From positions 4,598,744 through 4,662,743 of the forward strand of contig NZ_CP046103.1 of assembly GCF_009707325.1 (NCBI RefSeq): 64,000 nucleotides of DNA, read 5' to 3'. The position numbers were made by a program, and so were the translations under genes. The notes under the pieces are model-generated. The model was given only the letters and a program-made list of their open reading frames with translations. It had not been told where the DNA came from and made no database searches. Position 1 is the stretch's first letter. Every line of letters begins with the position of its first letter. This DNA comes from Pseudomonas sp. IB20 (GTDB lineage: Bacteria > Pseudomonadota > Gammaproteobacteria > Pseudomonadales > Pseudomonadaceae). Positions 7,828 to 15,917 of this stretch are shown here, in pieces.

Positions 7828-7885
7828 CTCACGCGTGAGAAAATCTACAGGTAATTCTCGGAAGGCTCAATAGCTCACGCGTGAG
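7828..7885 (-). promoter_or_regulatory. yjf operon promoter bracketed by two identical 12-bp palindromes
   Basis: The perfect palindrome CTCACGCGTGAG occurs at 7828-7839 and 7874-7885. Between them on the minus strand are a -35-like TTGAGC (7865-7870) and a -10-like TAGATT (7842-7847) with exactly 17 bases between. One palindrome would cover the expected transcription start, the other lies 3 bases upstream of the -35, a classic geometry for a repressor binding cooperatively. The regulator is not identifiable from the window. A third copy of the palindrome at 8056-8067 comes from the tandem duplication. Confidence 0.6.
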
Positions 7886-8208
7886 ATTTTTTACCGGCGT
7901 TCCCAGCCCACTGAAAAGCACTCCTTGTTCGAGAGTCGCCGGACCGGCACAAAGACAGCGGCCCCGACAGCAAGAACCTGTGGGAGAAGTTCCTGGCCGG
8001 TGGCACCATCTCCAGTGGGCCGCATGCTACAGGTAATTCTCGGAAGGCTCAATAGCTCACGCGTGAGATTTTTTACCGGCGTTCCCAGCCCACTGAAAAG
8101 CACTCCTTGTTCGAGAGTCGCCGGACCGGCACAAAGACAGCGGCCCCGACAGCAAGAACCTGTGGGAGAAGTTCCTGGCCGGTGGCACCATCTCCAGTGG
8201 GCCGCATG
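7845..8208. repeat. perfect 182-bp tandem duplication upstream of the yjf operon
   Basis: Positions 7845-8026 are repeated without visible change at 8027-8208. The unit starts inside the yjf promoter and carries the -35 element, the upstream palindrome and about 140 bp of unassigned sequence. The outer copy loses the -10 (TAGATT becomes TAGCAT across the junction). No convincing gene is seen in the unit on either strand. Confidence 0.95.
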
Positions 8209-8616
8209 GCAGTGAGCGGCACACCGACGACTGGCGGCCTTGGGGCAGAACGGACATGGACACGGGGAGCAAGAAAACGGCTTGATGTTGCGTAGAGCAT
8301 TTATCAGGCAAGCCCTGACGCTGTTCAGTTAAGCGAACGCAATGCCCAAAGCAGCGAAGATTAAATGTGGGAGCGGCGGTGCGACGATTCGACTTGCCCG
8401 CGATGACGTCGGCCCAGACTTGCCCGCGATGACGTCGGCCCAGCAAACATTGATGTTGACTGACCCACCGCTTTCGCGAGCAAGCCCGTTCCCTCCTTTG
8501 CTCTTCGTCGCTTAGCAGGTTGCTGCACAAATGCTCCGCGGTACTAGAGCGCCCCTTGACTCTCCCCCATACGGCACACCCTACCCTGAAAGCCCCCATT
8601 TTCAGGACCTCACCCC
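8209..8616. repeat. gene-free stretch with REP doublet and 26-bp tandem repeat
   Basis: Positions 8209-8366 hold no supported gene. Positions 8367-8497 carry a REP pair (TGGGAGCGGCGGTGCGAC with TTGCCCGCGATGACGTCGG, and GCTTTCGCGAGCAAGCCCG at the right) that is the inverted counterpart of the one at 6231-6340. Inside it a 26-bp unit is repeated in tandem at 8392-8417 and 8418-8443. The rest, 8498-8616, is the upstream region of the flavoprotein gene. Confidence 0.8.
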
Positions 8617-9261
8617 ATGCCCCAGCGCATCCTGGTCATCCTCGGCCACCCTTCTCCCACCAGTTTCTGCTCAGCCTTGGCCGACGCCTACCGCCACAGC
8701 GCAAAAATCGCCGGCCACGAGGTCCGCGTCCTGCGCTTGGGCGATCTCACTTTCGACCCCGTCCTTCACCACGGCTACACGCAGATCCAGCCGTTGGAAC
8801 CTGACTTGCTCAGCGCCCAATCCGACATCCTCTGGGCCACCCATCTGGCGTGGGTGTTCCCGATCCGGTGGGGCGGTATTCCGGCATTGTTGAAAGGGTT
8901 TATCGACCGCGTTTTCCTACCCGGCTTTGCCTTTAAATACCGCGAAGGCAAGCCGTTTCCTGACAAGCTGCTGCTCGGCCGAACCGCACACTTGTTGGTG
9001 GCCCTGGACACGCCGCCGTGGTATTACCGCTGGTTCTACCGCATGCCGGGCATTCATCAGATGCGCAGCACGACCCTGGCGTTTTGCGGCATCAAGCCGA
9101 CCAAAACGTTGATGTTCGGGCCGGTGCTGGGCTCTACACCGGCGCAGCGTGAAAAATGGCTGACACTGGCCGGCGGCCTATTCGGAAAAGGGAGTTTTCA
9201 TGTACATCGGCAAAGCCGCGCAGCTGTCGGGCACGACCATCAAAGCGATACGCCACTATGA
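8617..9261 (+). CDS. NAD(P)H-dependent flavodoxin-like oxidoreductase (quinone reductase family)
   Basis: A 214-residue cytoplasmic flavoprotein of the KefF/NQO1-like family. The N-terminal ILVILGHPSPTSFCSAL provides the FMN/FAD-binding loop, and WVFPIRWGGIPALLKGFIDRVF (about residues 79-100) is the characteristic second motif. It should reduce quinones or similar electrophiles with NAD(P)H. The last 20 or so residues are read through the start of the following MerR gene (62-base overlap) and look unlike the family, so the C-terminus may be a recent extension. The close pairing with merR suggests control by that regulator. Confidence 0.85.
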   Translation: MPQRILVILGHPSPTSFCSALADAYRHSAKIAGHEVRVLRLGDLTFDPVLHHGYTQIQPLEPDLLSAQSDILWATHLAWVFPIRWGGIPALLKGFIDRVFLPGFAFKYREGKPFPDKLLLGRTAHLLVALDTPPWYYRWFYRMPGIHQMRSTTLAFCGIKPTKTLMFGPVLGSTPAQREKWLTLAGGLFGKGSFHVHRQSRAAVGHDHQSDTPL

Positions 9262-9568
9262 GGCAATTGGCCTGTTGCCAGCACCGCAACGGGAGGGGCG
9301 TTATCGGGTCTATTCGGCGCAGAGCGTGGAGCTGCTGGCGTTGATCAAGTGCGCCCAGCAGTTGGGGTTCAAGCTCAAGGAGTTGCAGGGGATTTTGCAC
9401 GGGCACGAAGGCGATGCACTGCCTTGGGAACGGGCAGATCAGGCCATCGCCAGCAAGAAGCGCGAACTGGCCGGGCAGATTGCTGGGTTGCAGCAGATGC
9501 AGGCGGGGTTGATGGCGTTTGAAGCGCAGCTCAAGGATGCGCAGGGGCAGTGCTCGGGTGTCCGCTGA
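9200..9568 (+). CDS. MerR-family transcriptional regulator
   Basis: A 122-residue regulator. Residues 1-70 are the winged helix-turn-helix domain beginning YIGKAAQLSGTTIKAIRHYE and containing IGLLPAPQREGRYRVYS, followed by a coiled-coil dimerisation helix (about 80-115). There is no cysteine cluster for metal binding beyond a single C-terminal cysteine, so a metal or redox effector is not evident. The ATG at 9200 has GGGAG upstream and lies inside the end of the oxidoreductase gene. The 3' end from 9516 is part of a tandem duplication, which leaves the coding sequence intact. Confidence 0.85.
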   Translation: MYIGKAAQLSGTTIKAIRHYEAIGLLPAPQREGRYRVYSAQSVELLALIKCAQQLGFKLKELQGILHGHEGDALPWERADQAIASKKRELAGQIAGLQQMQAGLMAFEAQLKDAQGQCSGVR

Positions 9569-9815
9569 GCCGAATAAAATGCGTAATCGGCTCCCAACAT
9601 GAGCCCAATAGGCGTTTTATTCAGCTCAACAGAGGACGACTGCCCCCCGCTCATTTGCCCAGAATCGTTTGAAGCGCAGCTCAAGGATGCGCAGGGGCAG
9701 TGCTCGGGTGTCCGCTGAGCCGAATAAAATGCGTAATCGGCTCCCAACATGAGCCCAATAGGCGTTTTATTCAGCTCAACAGAGGACGACTGCCCCCCGC
9801 TCATTTGCCCAGAAT
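9516..9815. repeat. perfect 150-bp tandem duplication covering the merR 3' end
   Basis: Positions 9516-9665 and 9666-9815 are identical. Each copy holds the last 53 bases of the MerR gene with its TGA and a downstream inverted repeat (GAATAAAATGC ... GCGTTTTATTC) that could act as a weak terminator. The second copy lies immediately upstream of xseB, so the xseB promoter region is partly rebuilt from duplicated DNA. Confidence 0.95.
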
Positions 9816-9866
9816 CCCCATGTCTGCTAGTGTCGCGCCGGTTTACCGTCTACCGGAATAGCCGCC

Positions 9867-10109
9867 ATGGCCCGCAAAAAAGTTGCACTCGATTTCGAAC
9901 AATCCCTCGCCGACCTGCAAACCCTGGTCGAGCGTCTGGAGAACGGCGAGTTGTCGCTGGAGGACTCGCTGACAGCGTTTGAGCAAGGCATCGGCCTGAC
10001 TCGCGACTGCCAGAGCGCGTTGGCGCAGGCGGAGCAGAAGGTCCAGGTATTGCTGGAACGCGACGGGGAGTTGGCCGAAGAACCTTTCGATGCGGAACAG
10101 CCCGAATGA
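9867..10109 (+). CDS. xseB: exodeoxyribonuclease VII small subunit
   Basis: An 80-residue acidic helical protein with the XseB core FEQSLADLQTLVERLENGEL followed by LSLEDSLTAFEQGIGL. It associates with XseA to degrade single-stranded DNA in both directions. Length is typical. It is the first gene of xseB-ispA-dxs, the order found in many gammaproteobacteria, and its stop overlaps the ispA start as ATGA. Confidence 0.95.
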   Translation: MARKKVALDFEQSLADLQTLVERLENGELSLEDSLTAFEQGIGLTRDCQSALAQAEQKVQVLLERDGELAEEPFDAEQPE

Positions 10110-10993
10110 TCGACGCGTATCAGGCCAGTAGCCAAGCCCGGGTGAATGCGGCGCTCGAGCCCTTGTTTGTTGCGCCAAGCCCGGAAATGAACCGCCTTTA
10201 TGCCGCCATGCGCTACAGCGTGATGAATGGCGGCAAACGCGTGCGCCCGTTGCTGGCGTATGCGGCCTGTGAAGCCTTGGGCGTGCGTGCCGAGCAAGCC
10301 AATGGCGCGGCGTGTGCGGTTGAGCTGATTCACGCCTACTCCCTGGTGCATGACGATTTGCCGGCAATGGACGACGACGATTTACGTCGCGGCCAGCCAA
10401 CCACCCACAAAGCCTTTGATGAGGCCTATGCGATCCTGGCCGGTGATGGCCTGCAGAGCCTGGCGTTCAGCGCCTTGCTGGACCCGCGCCTTAACAGCGT
10501 GAACGCTGAGATCAGCCTGCGTATGGTGACCGCCCTCGCTCTGGCCGCTGGCCCGGCCGGCATGGTCGGCGGGCAAGCGATCGACATGGGTTCGGTCAGC
10601 CTCAAGCTGGACCAGCAAGCCCTCGAACACATGCATCGCCACAAGACCGGCGCGCTGATCGAAGCCGCGGTGCACTTGGGCGCCCTGGCCAGTGGCCGTG
10701 CCGACGCGGCGCAATTGGCGGCCCTGCAGACCTACTCCCGGGCCGTCGGCCTGGCGTTTCAGGTGCAGGACGACATTCTCGACGTGGAAAGTGACACCGC
10801 GACCCTGGGCAAACGCCAAGGCGCGGATGCCGCACGCGATAAACCGACCTATCCGGCCTTGCTTGGCCTCGAAGCGGCCAAGGCGTATGCCCTGCAACTG
10901 CGCGACCAAGCCCTGGATGCCCTGCGACCTTTCGACGCGGCGGCTGAGCCATTGCGCGACTTGGCGCGGTATATCGTCGAACGCCGCCACTGA
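10106..10993 (+). CDS. ispA: farnesyl diphosphate synthase
   Basis: A 295-residue trans-prenyltransferase that condenses IPP with DMAPP and GPP to make farnesyl diphosphate. The first aspartate-rich motif DDLPAMDDDD is at residues 83-92 and the second, QDDILD, near residue 217; NGGKRVRP (41-48) binds the IPP pyrophosphate. The start overlaps the xseB stop by four bases. It supplies the precursor for ubiquinone side chains and undecaprenyl phosphate, fed by the adjacent dxs. Confidence 0.96.
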   Translation: MIDAYQASSQARVNAALEPLFVAPSPEMNRLYAAMRYSVMNGGKRVRPLLAYAACEALGVRAEQANGAACAVELIHAYSLVHDDLPAMDDDDLRRGQPTTHKAFDEAYAILAGDGLQSLAFSALLDPRLNSVNAEISLRMVTALALAAGPAGMVGGQAIDMGSVSLKLDQQALEHMHRHKTGALIEAAVHLGALASGRADAAQLAALQTYSRAVGLAFQVQDDILDVESDTATLGKRQGADAARDKPTYPALLGLEAAKAYALQLRDQALDALRPFDAAAEPLRDLARYIVERRH

Positions 10994-11103
10994 TAACGGC
11001 GGCCATTGCAGCCGCATATCGGCCAAGTTCGGCGCTCTGCGTGGGCAGTTTGCACTGCTTGAGGTAAACTGCCGCCTCTTCTATACCTATAACGATTCGC
11101 CTG

Positions 11104-13002
11104 ATGCCCACGACGTTTCAAGAGATTCCCCGCAAACGCCCGTCCACGCCCCTGCTCGACCGTGCTGCCACGCCGGACGGCCTGCGTCGACTGGGTGAAG
11201 CCGAGCTGGAAACCCTGGCCGATGAGTTGCGCCTGGAATTGCTCTACACGGTCGGTCAGACCGGTGGGCATTTCGGTGCCGGCTTGGGCGTCATCGAGCT
11301 GACTATCGCCCTGCATTACGTGTTCGACACCCCGGACGACCGGCTGGTGTGGGACGTGGGCCATCAGGCGTACCCGCATAAAATCCTCACCGGCCGTCGC
11401 GAGCGCATGGCCACTCTGCGCCAGAAGGACGGCCTGGCCGCCTTCCCACGTCGCGCCGAGAGCGAGTACGACACCTTTGGCGTCGGCCACTCCAGCACCT
11501 CTATCAGTGCCGCGCTGGGCATGGCGATTGCCGCCCGCCTGCAAGGCAGTGAGCGCAAGGCGATTGCGGTGATTGGTGATGGCGCGCTGACCGCCGGCAT
11601 GGCCTTCGAAGCGCTGAACCATGCGCCGGAAGTGAACGCCAACATGTTGGTGATCCTTAACGACAACGACATGTCGATTTCGCGCAATGTCGGTGGCCTG
11701 TCGAACTACCTGGCAAAAATCCTCTCCAGCCGTACTTACGCGAGCATGCGCGAAGGCAGCAAAAAGGTGCTCTCGCGCCTGCCCGGCGCGTGGGAAATTG
11801 CCCGTCGAACCGAAGAATATGCCAAGGGCATGCTCGTGCCCGGCACTCTGTTCGAAGAGCTTGGTTGGAATTATATCGGCCCGATCGACGGCCATGACCT
11901 GCCCACCCTGATCGCCACGCTGCGCAACATGCGTGACCTCAAGGGCCCGCAGTTCCTGCATATCGTCACTAAAAAAGGCAAAGGCTTCGCCCCGGCGGAA
12001 GTCGACCCGATTGGTTACCACGCGATCACCAAGCTCGAACCGCTGGACGCCCCTGCCGCCGCGCCGAAAAAGGCCAGCGGGCCGAAGTATTCCGGCGTGT
12101 TTGGCGAATGGCTGTGTGACATGGCCGCCGCCGACCCGCGACTGGTGGGCATTACCCCGGCGATGAAGGAAGGCTCCGACCTGGTGGCGTTCAGCGAGCG
12201 TTTCCCGCTGCGCTATTTCGACGTGGCGATTGCCGAGCAGCACGCGGTGACCTTCGCCGCCGGCATGGCCTGTGAAGGCGCCAAGCCGGTGGTGGCGATC
12301 TACTCCACCTTCCTGCAGCGCGGTTATGACCAGTTGGTGCATGACGTGGCGGTGCAGAACCTCGATGTGCTGTTCGCCATCGACCGCGCCGGTTTGGTCG
12401 GCGAAGACGGCCCGACCCACGCCGGCAGTTTCGATTTGTCCTACTTGCGCTGCATCCCCGGCATGCTGGTGATGACGCCGAGTGATGAGAACGAACTGCG
12501 CAAGATGCTCAGCACCGGCCACCTGTACAACGGCCCGGCGACCGTGCGTTACCCGCGCGGTAATGGCCCGAATGCCGTGATCGAGAAAGACCTTGAACCG
12601 ATTGAAATCGGCAAAGGCATCGTGCGTCGCCAAGGCAGCAAAACCGCTTTCCTGGTGTTTGGCGTGCAATTGGCCGAAGCGCTGAAAGTCGCCGAGAAGA
12701 TCGACGCCACCGTGGTCGATATGCGCTTCGTCAAACCACTGGACGAAGCCCTCGTACGCGAAATCGCCGCCAGCCATGAGCTGCTGGTGACGGTCGAAGA
12801 AAACGCCATCATGGGCGGCGCCGGTGCGGCGGTCAGCGAGTTCCTGGCGCGGGAGAACATTCTCAAGTCGGTGCTGCACCTGGGCTTGCCGGATGTGTAT
12901 GTCGAACATGCCAAGCCGGCGCAGATGCTGGCTGAGTGTGGGCTGGATGAAGCCGGGATTGAGGCTTCGGTGCGCGAGCGCATGGCGCTGCTGGGCCTGT
13001 AA
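11104..13002 (+). CDS. dxs: 1-deoxy-D-xylulose-5-phosphate synthase
   Basis: A 632-residue thiamine-diphosphate enzyme that joins pyruvate and glyceraldehyde 3-phosphate in the first step of the MEP isoprenoid pathway. Visible hallmarks are GQTGGHFGAGLG near residue 50, the TPP/Mg motif GDGALTAGMAFEALNHA near 158, the transketolase pyrimidine-binding part AEQHAVTFAAGMA, and DRAGLVGEDGPTHAG around residue 420. Length and domain order are normal. It follows ispA after 110 bases, in which no clear terminator is seen. Confidence 0.97.
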   Translation: MPTTFQEIPRKRPSTPLLDRAATPDGLRRLGEAELETLADELRLELLYTVGQTGGHFGAGLGVIELTIALHYVFDTPDDRLVWDVGHQAYPHKILTGRRERMATLRQKDGLAAFPRRAESEYDTFGVGHSSTSISAALGMAIAARLQGSERKAIAVIGDGALTAGMAFEALNHAPEVNANMLVILNDNDMSISRNVGGLSNYLAKILSSRTYASMREGSKKVLSRLPGAWEIARRTEEYAKGMLVPGTLFEELGWNYIGPIDGHDLPTLIATLRNMRDLKGPQFLHIVTKKGKGFAPAEVDPIGYHAITKLEPLDAPAAAPKKASGPKYSGVFGEWLCDMAAADPRLVGITPAMKEGSDLVAFSERFPLRYFDVAIAEQHAVTFAAGMACEGAKPVVAIYSTFLQRGYDQLVHDVAVQNLDVLFAIDRAGLVGEDGPTHAGSFDLSYLRCIPGMLVMTPSDENELRKMLSTGHLYNGPATVRYPRGNGPNAVIEKDLEPIEIGKGIVRRQGSKTAFLVFGVQLAEALKVAEKIDATVVDMRFVKPLDEALVREIAASHELLVTVEENAIMGGAGAAVSEFLARENILKSVLHLGLPDVYVEHAKPAQMLAECGLDEAGIEASVRERMALLGL

Positions 13003-13031
13003 CCCGACCTCCCGGTAGAAACCGGGCCAAC

Positions 13032-13122
13032 ATGTGGGAGCTGGCTTGCCTGCGATAGCGGTCTATCGGACACATTGAAGTTGAATGTGCCGCCGTCATC
13101 GCAGGCAAGCCAGCTCCCACAT
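13032..13122. repeat. REP inverted pair after dxs
   Basis: Two 25-bp arms, each containing TGTGGGAGCTGGCTTGCC and TGCGAT, face each other around a 40-base centre. Such REP doublets are typical of the P. fluorescens group. Here it separates dxs from the receptor pseudogene and may serve as a transcript 3' end. Confidence 0.85.
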
Positions 13123-13158
13123 TGGTTTTGTATTGCTGATAAACGCTAGGGACAGCCC

Positions 13159-14725
13159 ATGACCCGCCTTCGCTTTGCCCTGCCCTTGCTGCTGCTTCCC
13201 GCCACTGACCTGTTGGCCGACAGTTTCGAGCGTGACGACGCCCTGAAACTCCCCAACGTAGTGATCAGCGCCAACCGCCAGGTCCAAGCGCGCAACGACA
13301 GCAGCGCCGCCAACACCGTATTCACCCGCGATGACATCGACCGCTTGCAACCCACCAGCGTAACCGACCTGCTCAGCCGCGTACCCGGTGTGCAAGTCGC
13401 GCCCACCGGTGGCCGCGGCAGCCTGCCGGGGATATTCATTCGCGGCACCAAGGCCGCACAAAGCCTGGTACTGGTCGATGGCCAGCGCATCGCCAATACC
13501 ACCTCCGGCGACAGCGGGCTGCAATACCTGAACGTCGACCAGATTGAACGCGTGGAAGTGCTGCGCGGCTCGCGCTCGGTGATCTACGGCAGCGACGCGA
13601 TTGGCGGGGTGATCCAGATTTTTACCCGGCGCAATGCCGAGCAGGGCCTGCAGCCACGCTTGAAACTGGGGTTTGGCAGCCACCAGACCTGGGAGCGCAG
13701 CCTTGGCCTGTCTGGCGGTGATGAGCACACGCGCTTCAACTTGGGGGCGAGCCTGGATGACACGGCGGGTATCAACGCTACACACGAATCGTTCCCCAGC
13801 GATGGCGACCATGATGCCTATCGCAATCAGTCCATCAGCCTGAACCTCAGCCATGCCTTTAACGATGAGCTGGAAGTGGGTTTCAACCTATTGGATAACC
13901 GCGGCAAGTCGGAATACGACAACAGCTTCGTTGAGCAAAAACCCTACACCGATTACACAACTGGGCCTGCGCCGCGACCAGAACCAGCAATTCGGCGGCC
14001 AGAACAGCTGGAGCGGCACCCTTACCGTGCCGATCAACCCCGATAATGACGTGCTGCTGAGCTACAGCGAAGGCTTCCGCGCGCCGACCTTCAACGACCT
14101 TTACTACCCTGACACGAGGTACAGCAACCCCAACCTGCAGCCGGAGACCTCAAAAAGTTACGAGCTGCAATGGCGCAGCCAACTGAGTGACAGCACGCGC
14201 CTGGAAGCTTCGCTGTACCGCACGGATTTAAGCGACGCGATCGTTGCCGACAGTAACGACAAGCCACAAAACGTGGCGTCGGCACGCATCAATGGCTTTG
14301 AAGCGGCGCTCAAGCAGGAACTGTTTGGTTGGCAGGGCAACCTGGGCGTGGCATTTATCGACCCGCGCGACCGCGATACCGGCCACACCCTGGCGCGTCG
14401 CGCACGGCGCACCTTGAGCCTGGATCTGGACCGGCAATTCGATAAGTTGGGTGTGGGTGCCAGTTGGCAAGCCATCAGCAGCAGCTATGACGATGAAGAC
14501 AACCGCAATCGCCTGGGCGGTTATGCCTTGCTGGGGCTGCGTAGCAGCTGGGCGATCAATCATGAAGTCCGTGTTTCGCTGAAAGTCGACAACCTGTTGG
14601 ACCGCCAATATGCCCGCGCTCGGTATAACTACAACGGGAGGCAAAGTCCGACATCTTGGCAGATCAATCGCACCGACCAGGATGGAAACACAACGGATTG
14701 TCAGCGCTGGGGGACCACTGACTGA
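13159..14725 (+). pseudogene. btuB: TonB-dependent outer-membrane receptor, BtuB-like, broken
   Basis: The first frame (from 13159) encodes a signal peptide, a TonB-box-like start and an intact plug domain (VVISANRQ, SRVPGVQV, RGSRSVIYGSDAIGGVI), then barrel strands up to about residue 270. Near 13961 the reading frame changes: the next barrel segment, beginning QLGLRRDQNQQFGG, is in the +1 frame, and about 90-100 residues expected in a BtuB of about 615 residues are absent. The final residues run antisense through the end of btuF and the protein does not end in the aromatic residue needed for barrel assembly. A deletion plus frameshift makes it non-functional. No cobalamin riboswitch is seen upstream. 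Confidence 0.85.
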
Positions 14726-15501
14726 CAGAGCTTCGCGATAGCCTCGATCATCTGCCCGCTCGGCCGCTCCAGCCCCTTGTCCGGGACTATCTGCAACCGG
14801 CCTTCGGCCACCGCCGCTATTTGCGGCCAGGCCTTCCAGGCATCGAGTTGCACCTGATCGGCAGCCAGAATCAGCTGCGGATTACGCTGCAACACCGACT
14901 CGATGCTGACCTGTGGCGCGGGCAGCTTCAGGTCGTCGAATACATTACGCGCGCCGCACACACTCAGCGCATCGCTGATGATTTGCCCACCGCCCACGGT
15001 GTACAGCGGCTGGTTCCACACTTGGTAAAACACCCGTAAGGGCTCGGCACGCTGATAGCGTTGGCGCAGTTCGGCCAGGCGCTGGCGTAACTGCGCGGCT
15101 AATTGTCGACCCGCCTCTTCACGGCCCACTTGTTGAGCGATGGCTTGGATCTGAGACGTCAGTTGTTCAAGGCTATGCGGTTCGGCGACGTAGACGGGGA
15201 TATTCAGGCGCTGCAACTGCTCGCGTTGCGCAGGACCCACGCTGCCGGGCCAGAGCAGGATCAGGTCGGGCTTGAGGCTGAGCAGGCGCTCCATGTTCAA
15301 TTGCCCGTATTGCCCCACCGAGGGCACTTGCGCCAATGCCGCCGGGCGTTCGCCGCCATCGAGCACGCCCACCAGCAGGTCGGCGGCGCCCAGTTCAAGC
15401 ACGATTTCAGAGAGTGACGGCGCCAGGCTGACGACGCGTTCGACCGCCAACGCCTGGGCGCTGACTGCCAGCAGCAGCACCGCCAGCCAGTAGCGCATCA
15501 T
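14701..15501 (-). CDS. btuF: periplasmic vitamin B12-binding protein (BtuF-like)
   Basis: A 266-residue class III periplasmic binding protein. A signal peptide ends after about residue 19 (SAQALA), followed by RVVSLAPSLSEIVLELGA, typical of BtuF/FhuD-type proteins, and GGQIISDALSVCGARNVFDD in the C-lobe. It would hand cobalamin to a BtuCD transporter that is not in this window. Its 3' end converges with and overlaps the receptor pseudogene by 25 bases, and its ATGATG start overlaps the preceding gene's stop. Persistence of btuF beside a dead btuB is notable; another receptor may serve it. Confidence 0.85.
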   Translation of the reverse strand: MMRYWLAVLLLAVSAQALAVERVVSLAPSLSEIVLELGAADLLVGVLDGGERPAALAQVPSVGQYGQLNMERLLSLKPDLILLWPGSVGPAQREQLQRLNIPVYVAEPHSLEQLTSQIQAIAQQVGREEAGRQLAAQLRQRLAELRQRYQRAEPLRVFYQVWNQPLYTVGGGQIISDALSVCGARNVFDDLKLPAPQVSIESVLQRNPQLILAADQVQLDAWKAWPQIAAVAEGRLQIVPDKGLERPSGQMIEAIAKLCQSVVPQR

Positions 15502-15917
15502 CCCAATTGACGCGGGATGCGGTAGAGGTAAAACAGTACCAGCGTCGACAGCGCCAGCAGGAACAGCGGGACGGCTTCCAGGCCGACAAACACCGCCAGC
15601 GCGCCGATCCAGGCCGGTATCGCCGCCACCAGCAAAGCCGTGCGGCGACGGGCCGCGAGGGTAATCCAGGCAGCCGGTTCTTCAGCGGTGTCGAGGGCTT
15701 TGGCGGTGGCGATCAGCGCGTGTTTATAGCCATGAAAATAACGCAGGCTCAAAAACATCGAGGCCACGCCGGCAATAAAGAACGGCATGGCCAGTACGGG
15801 AAGCAGGGATTCGGCGTGGCCAAATACCAGGTTGATCACAAACAACGGCAGCAGTGCCAGGGCCAAGTACTGCCACCAGTTGAAGGACAGTCGCCGTTTC
15901 ACCTGGCCGCGGGTCAC
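15498..15917 (-). CDS. conserved inner-membrane protein of unknown function
   Basis: A 139-residue protein with about four hydrophobic segments (roughly residues 17-34, 39-60, 93-113 and 114-134) separated by a short charged loop containing TAEEPAAW. I do not recognise a family. It overlaps both neighbours by four bases or so (ribA upstream, btuF downstream), so the three genes are co-transcribed and translationally coupled. Confidence 0.7.
   Translation of the reverse strand: MTRGQVKRRLSFNWWQYLALALLPLFVINLVFGHAESLLPVLAMPFFIAGVASMFLSLRYFHGYKHALIATAKALDTAEEPAAWITLAARRRTALLVAAIPAWIGALAVFVGLEAVPLFLLALSTLVLFYLYRIPRQLG

Noticed and set aside
7891..8599. Several minus- and plus-strand open frames in the duplicated region upstream of yjfI
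   Set aside because: They repeat the same peptide because of the 182-bp duplication, lack ribosome-binding sites and run through REP sequence.
10849..12909. 686-codon open frame on the minus strand opposite dxs
   Set aside because: It is antisense to the well-supported dxs and ispA genes, has the composition of a GC-rich shadow frame and no recognisable domain.
13003..13158. Cobalamin riboswitch before the btuB-like pseudogene
   Set aside because: The gap holds a REP pair and nothing resembling the B12-box; none was found upstream of the btuF group either.
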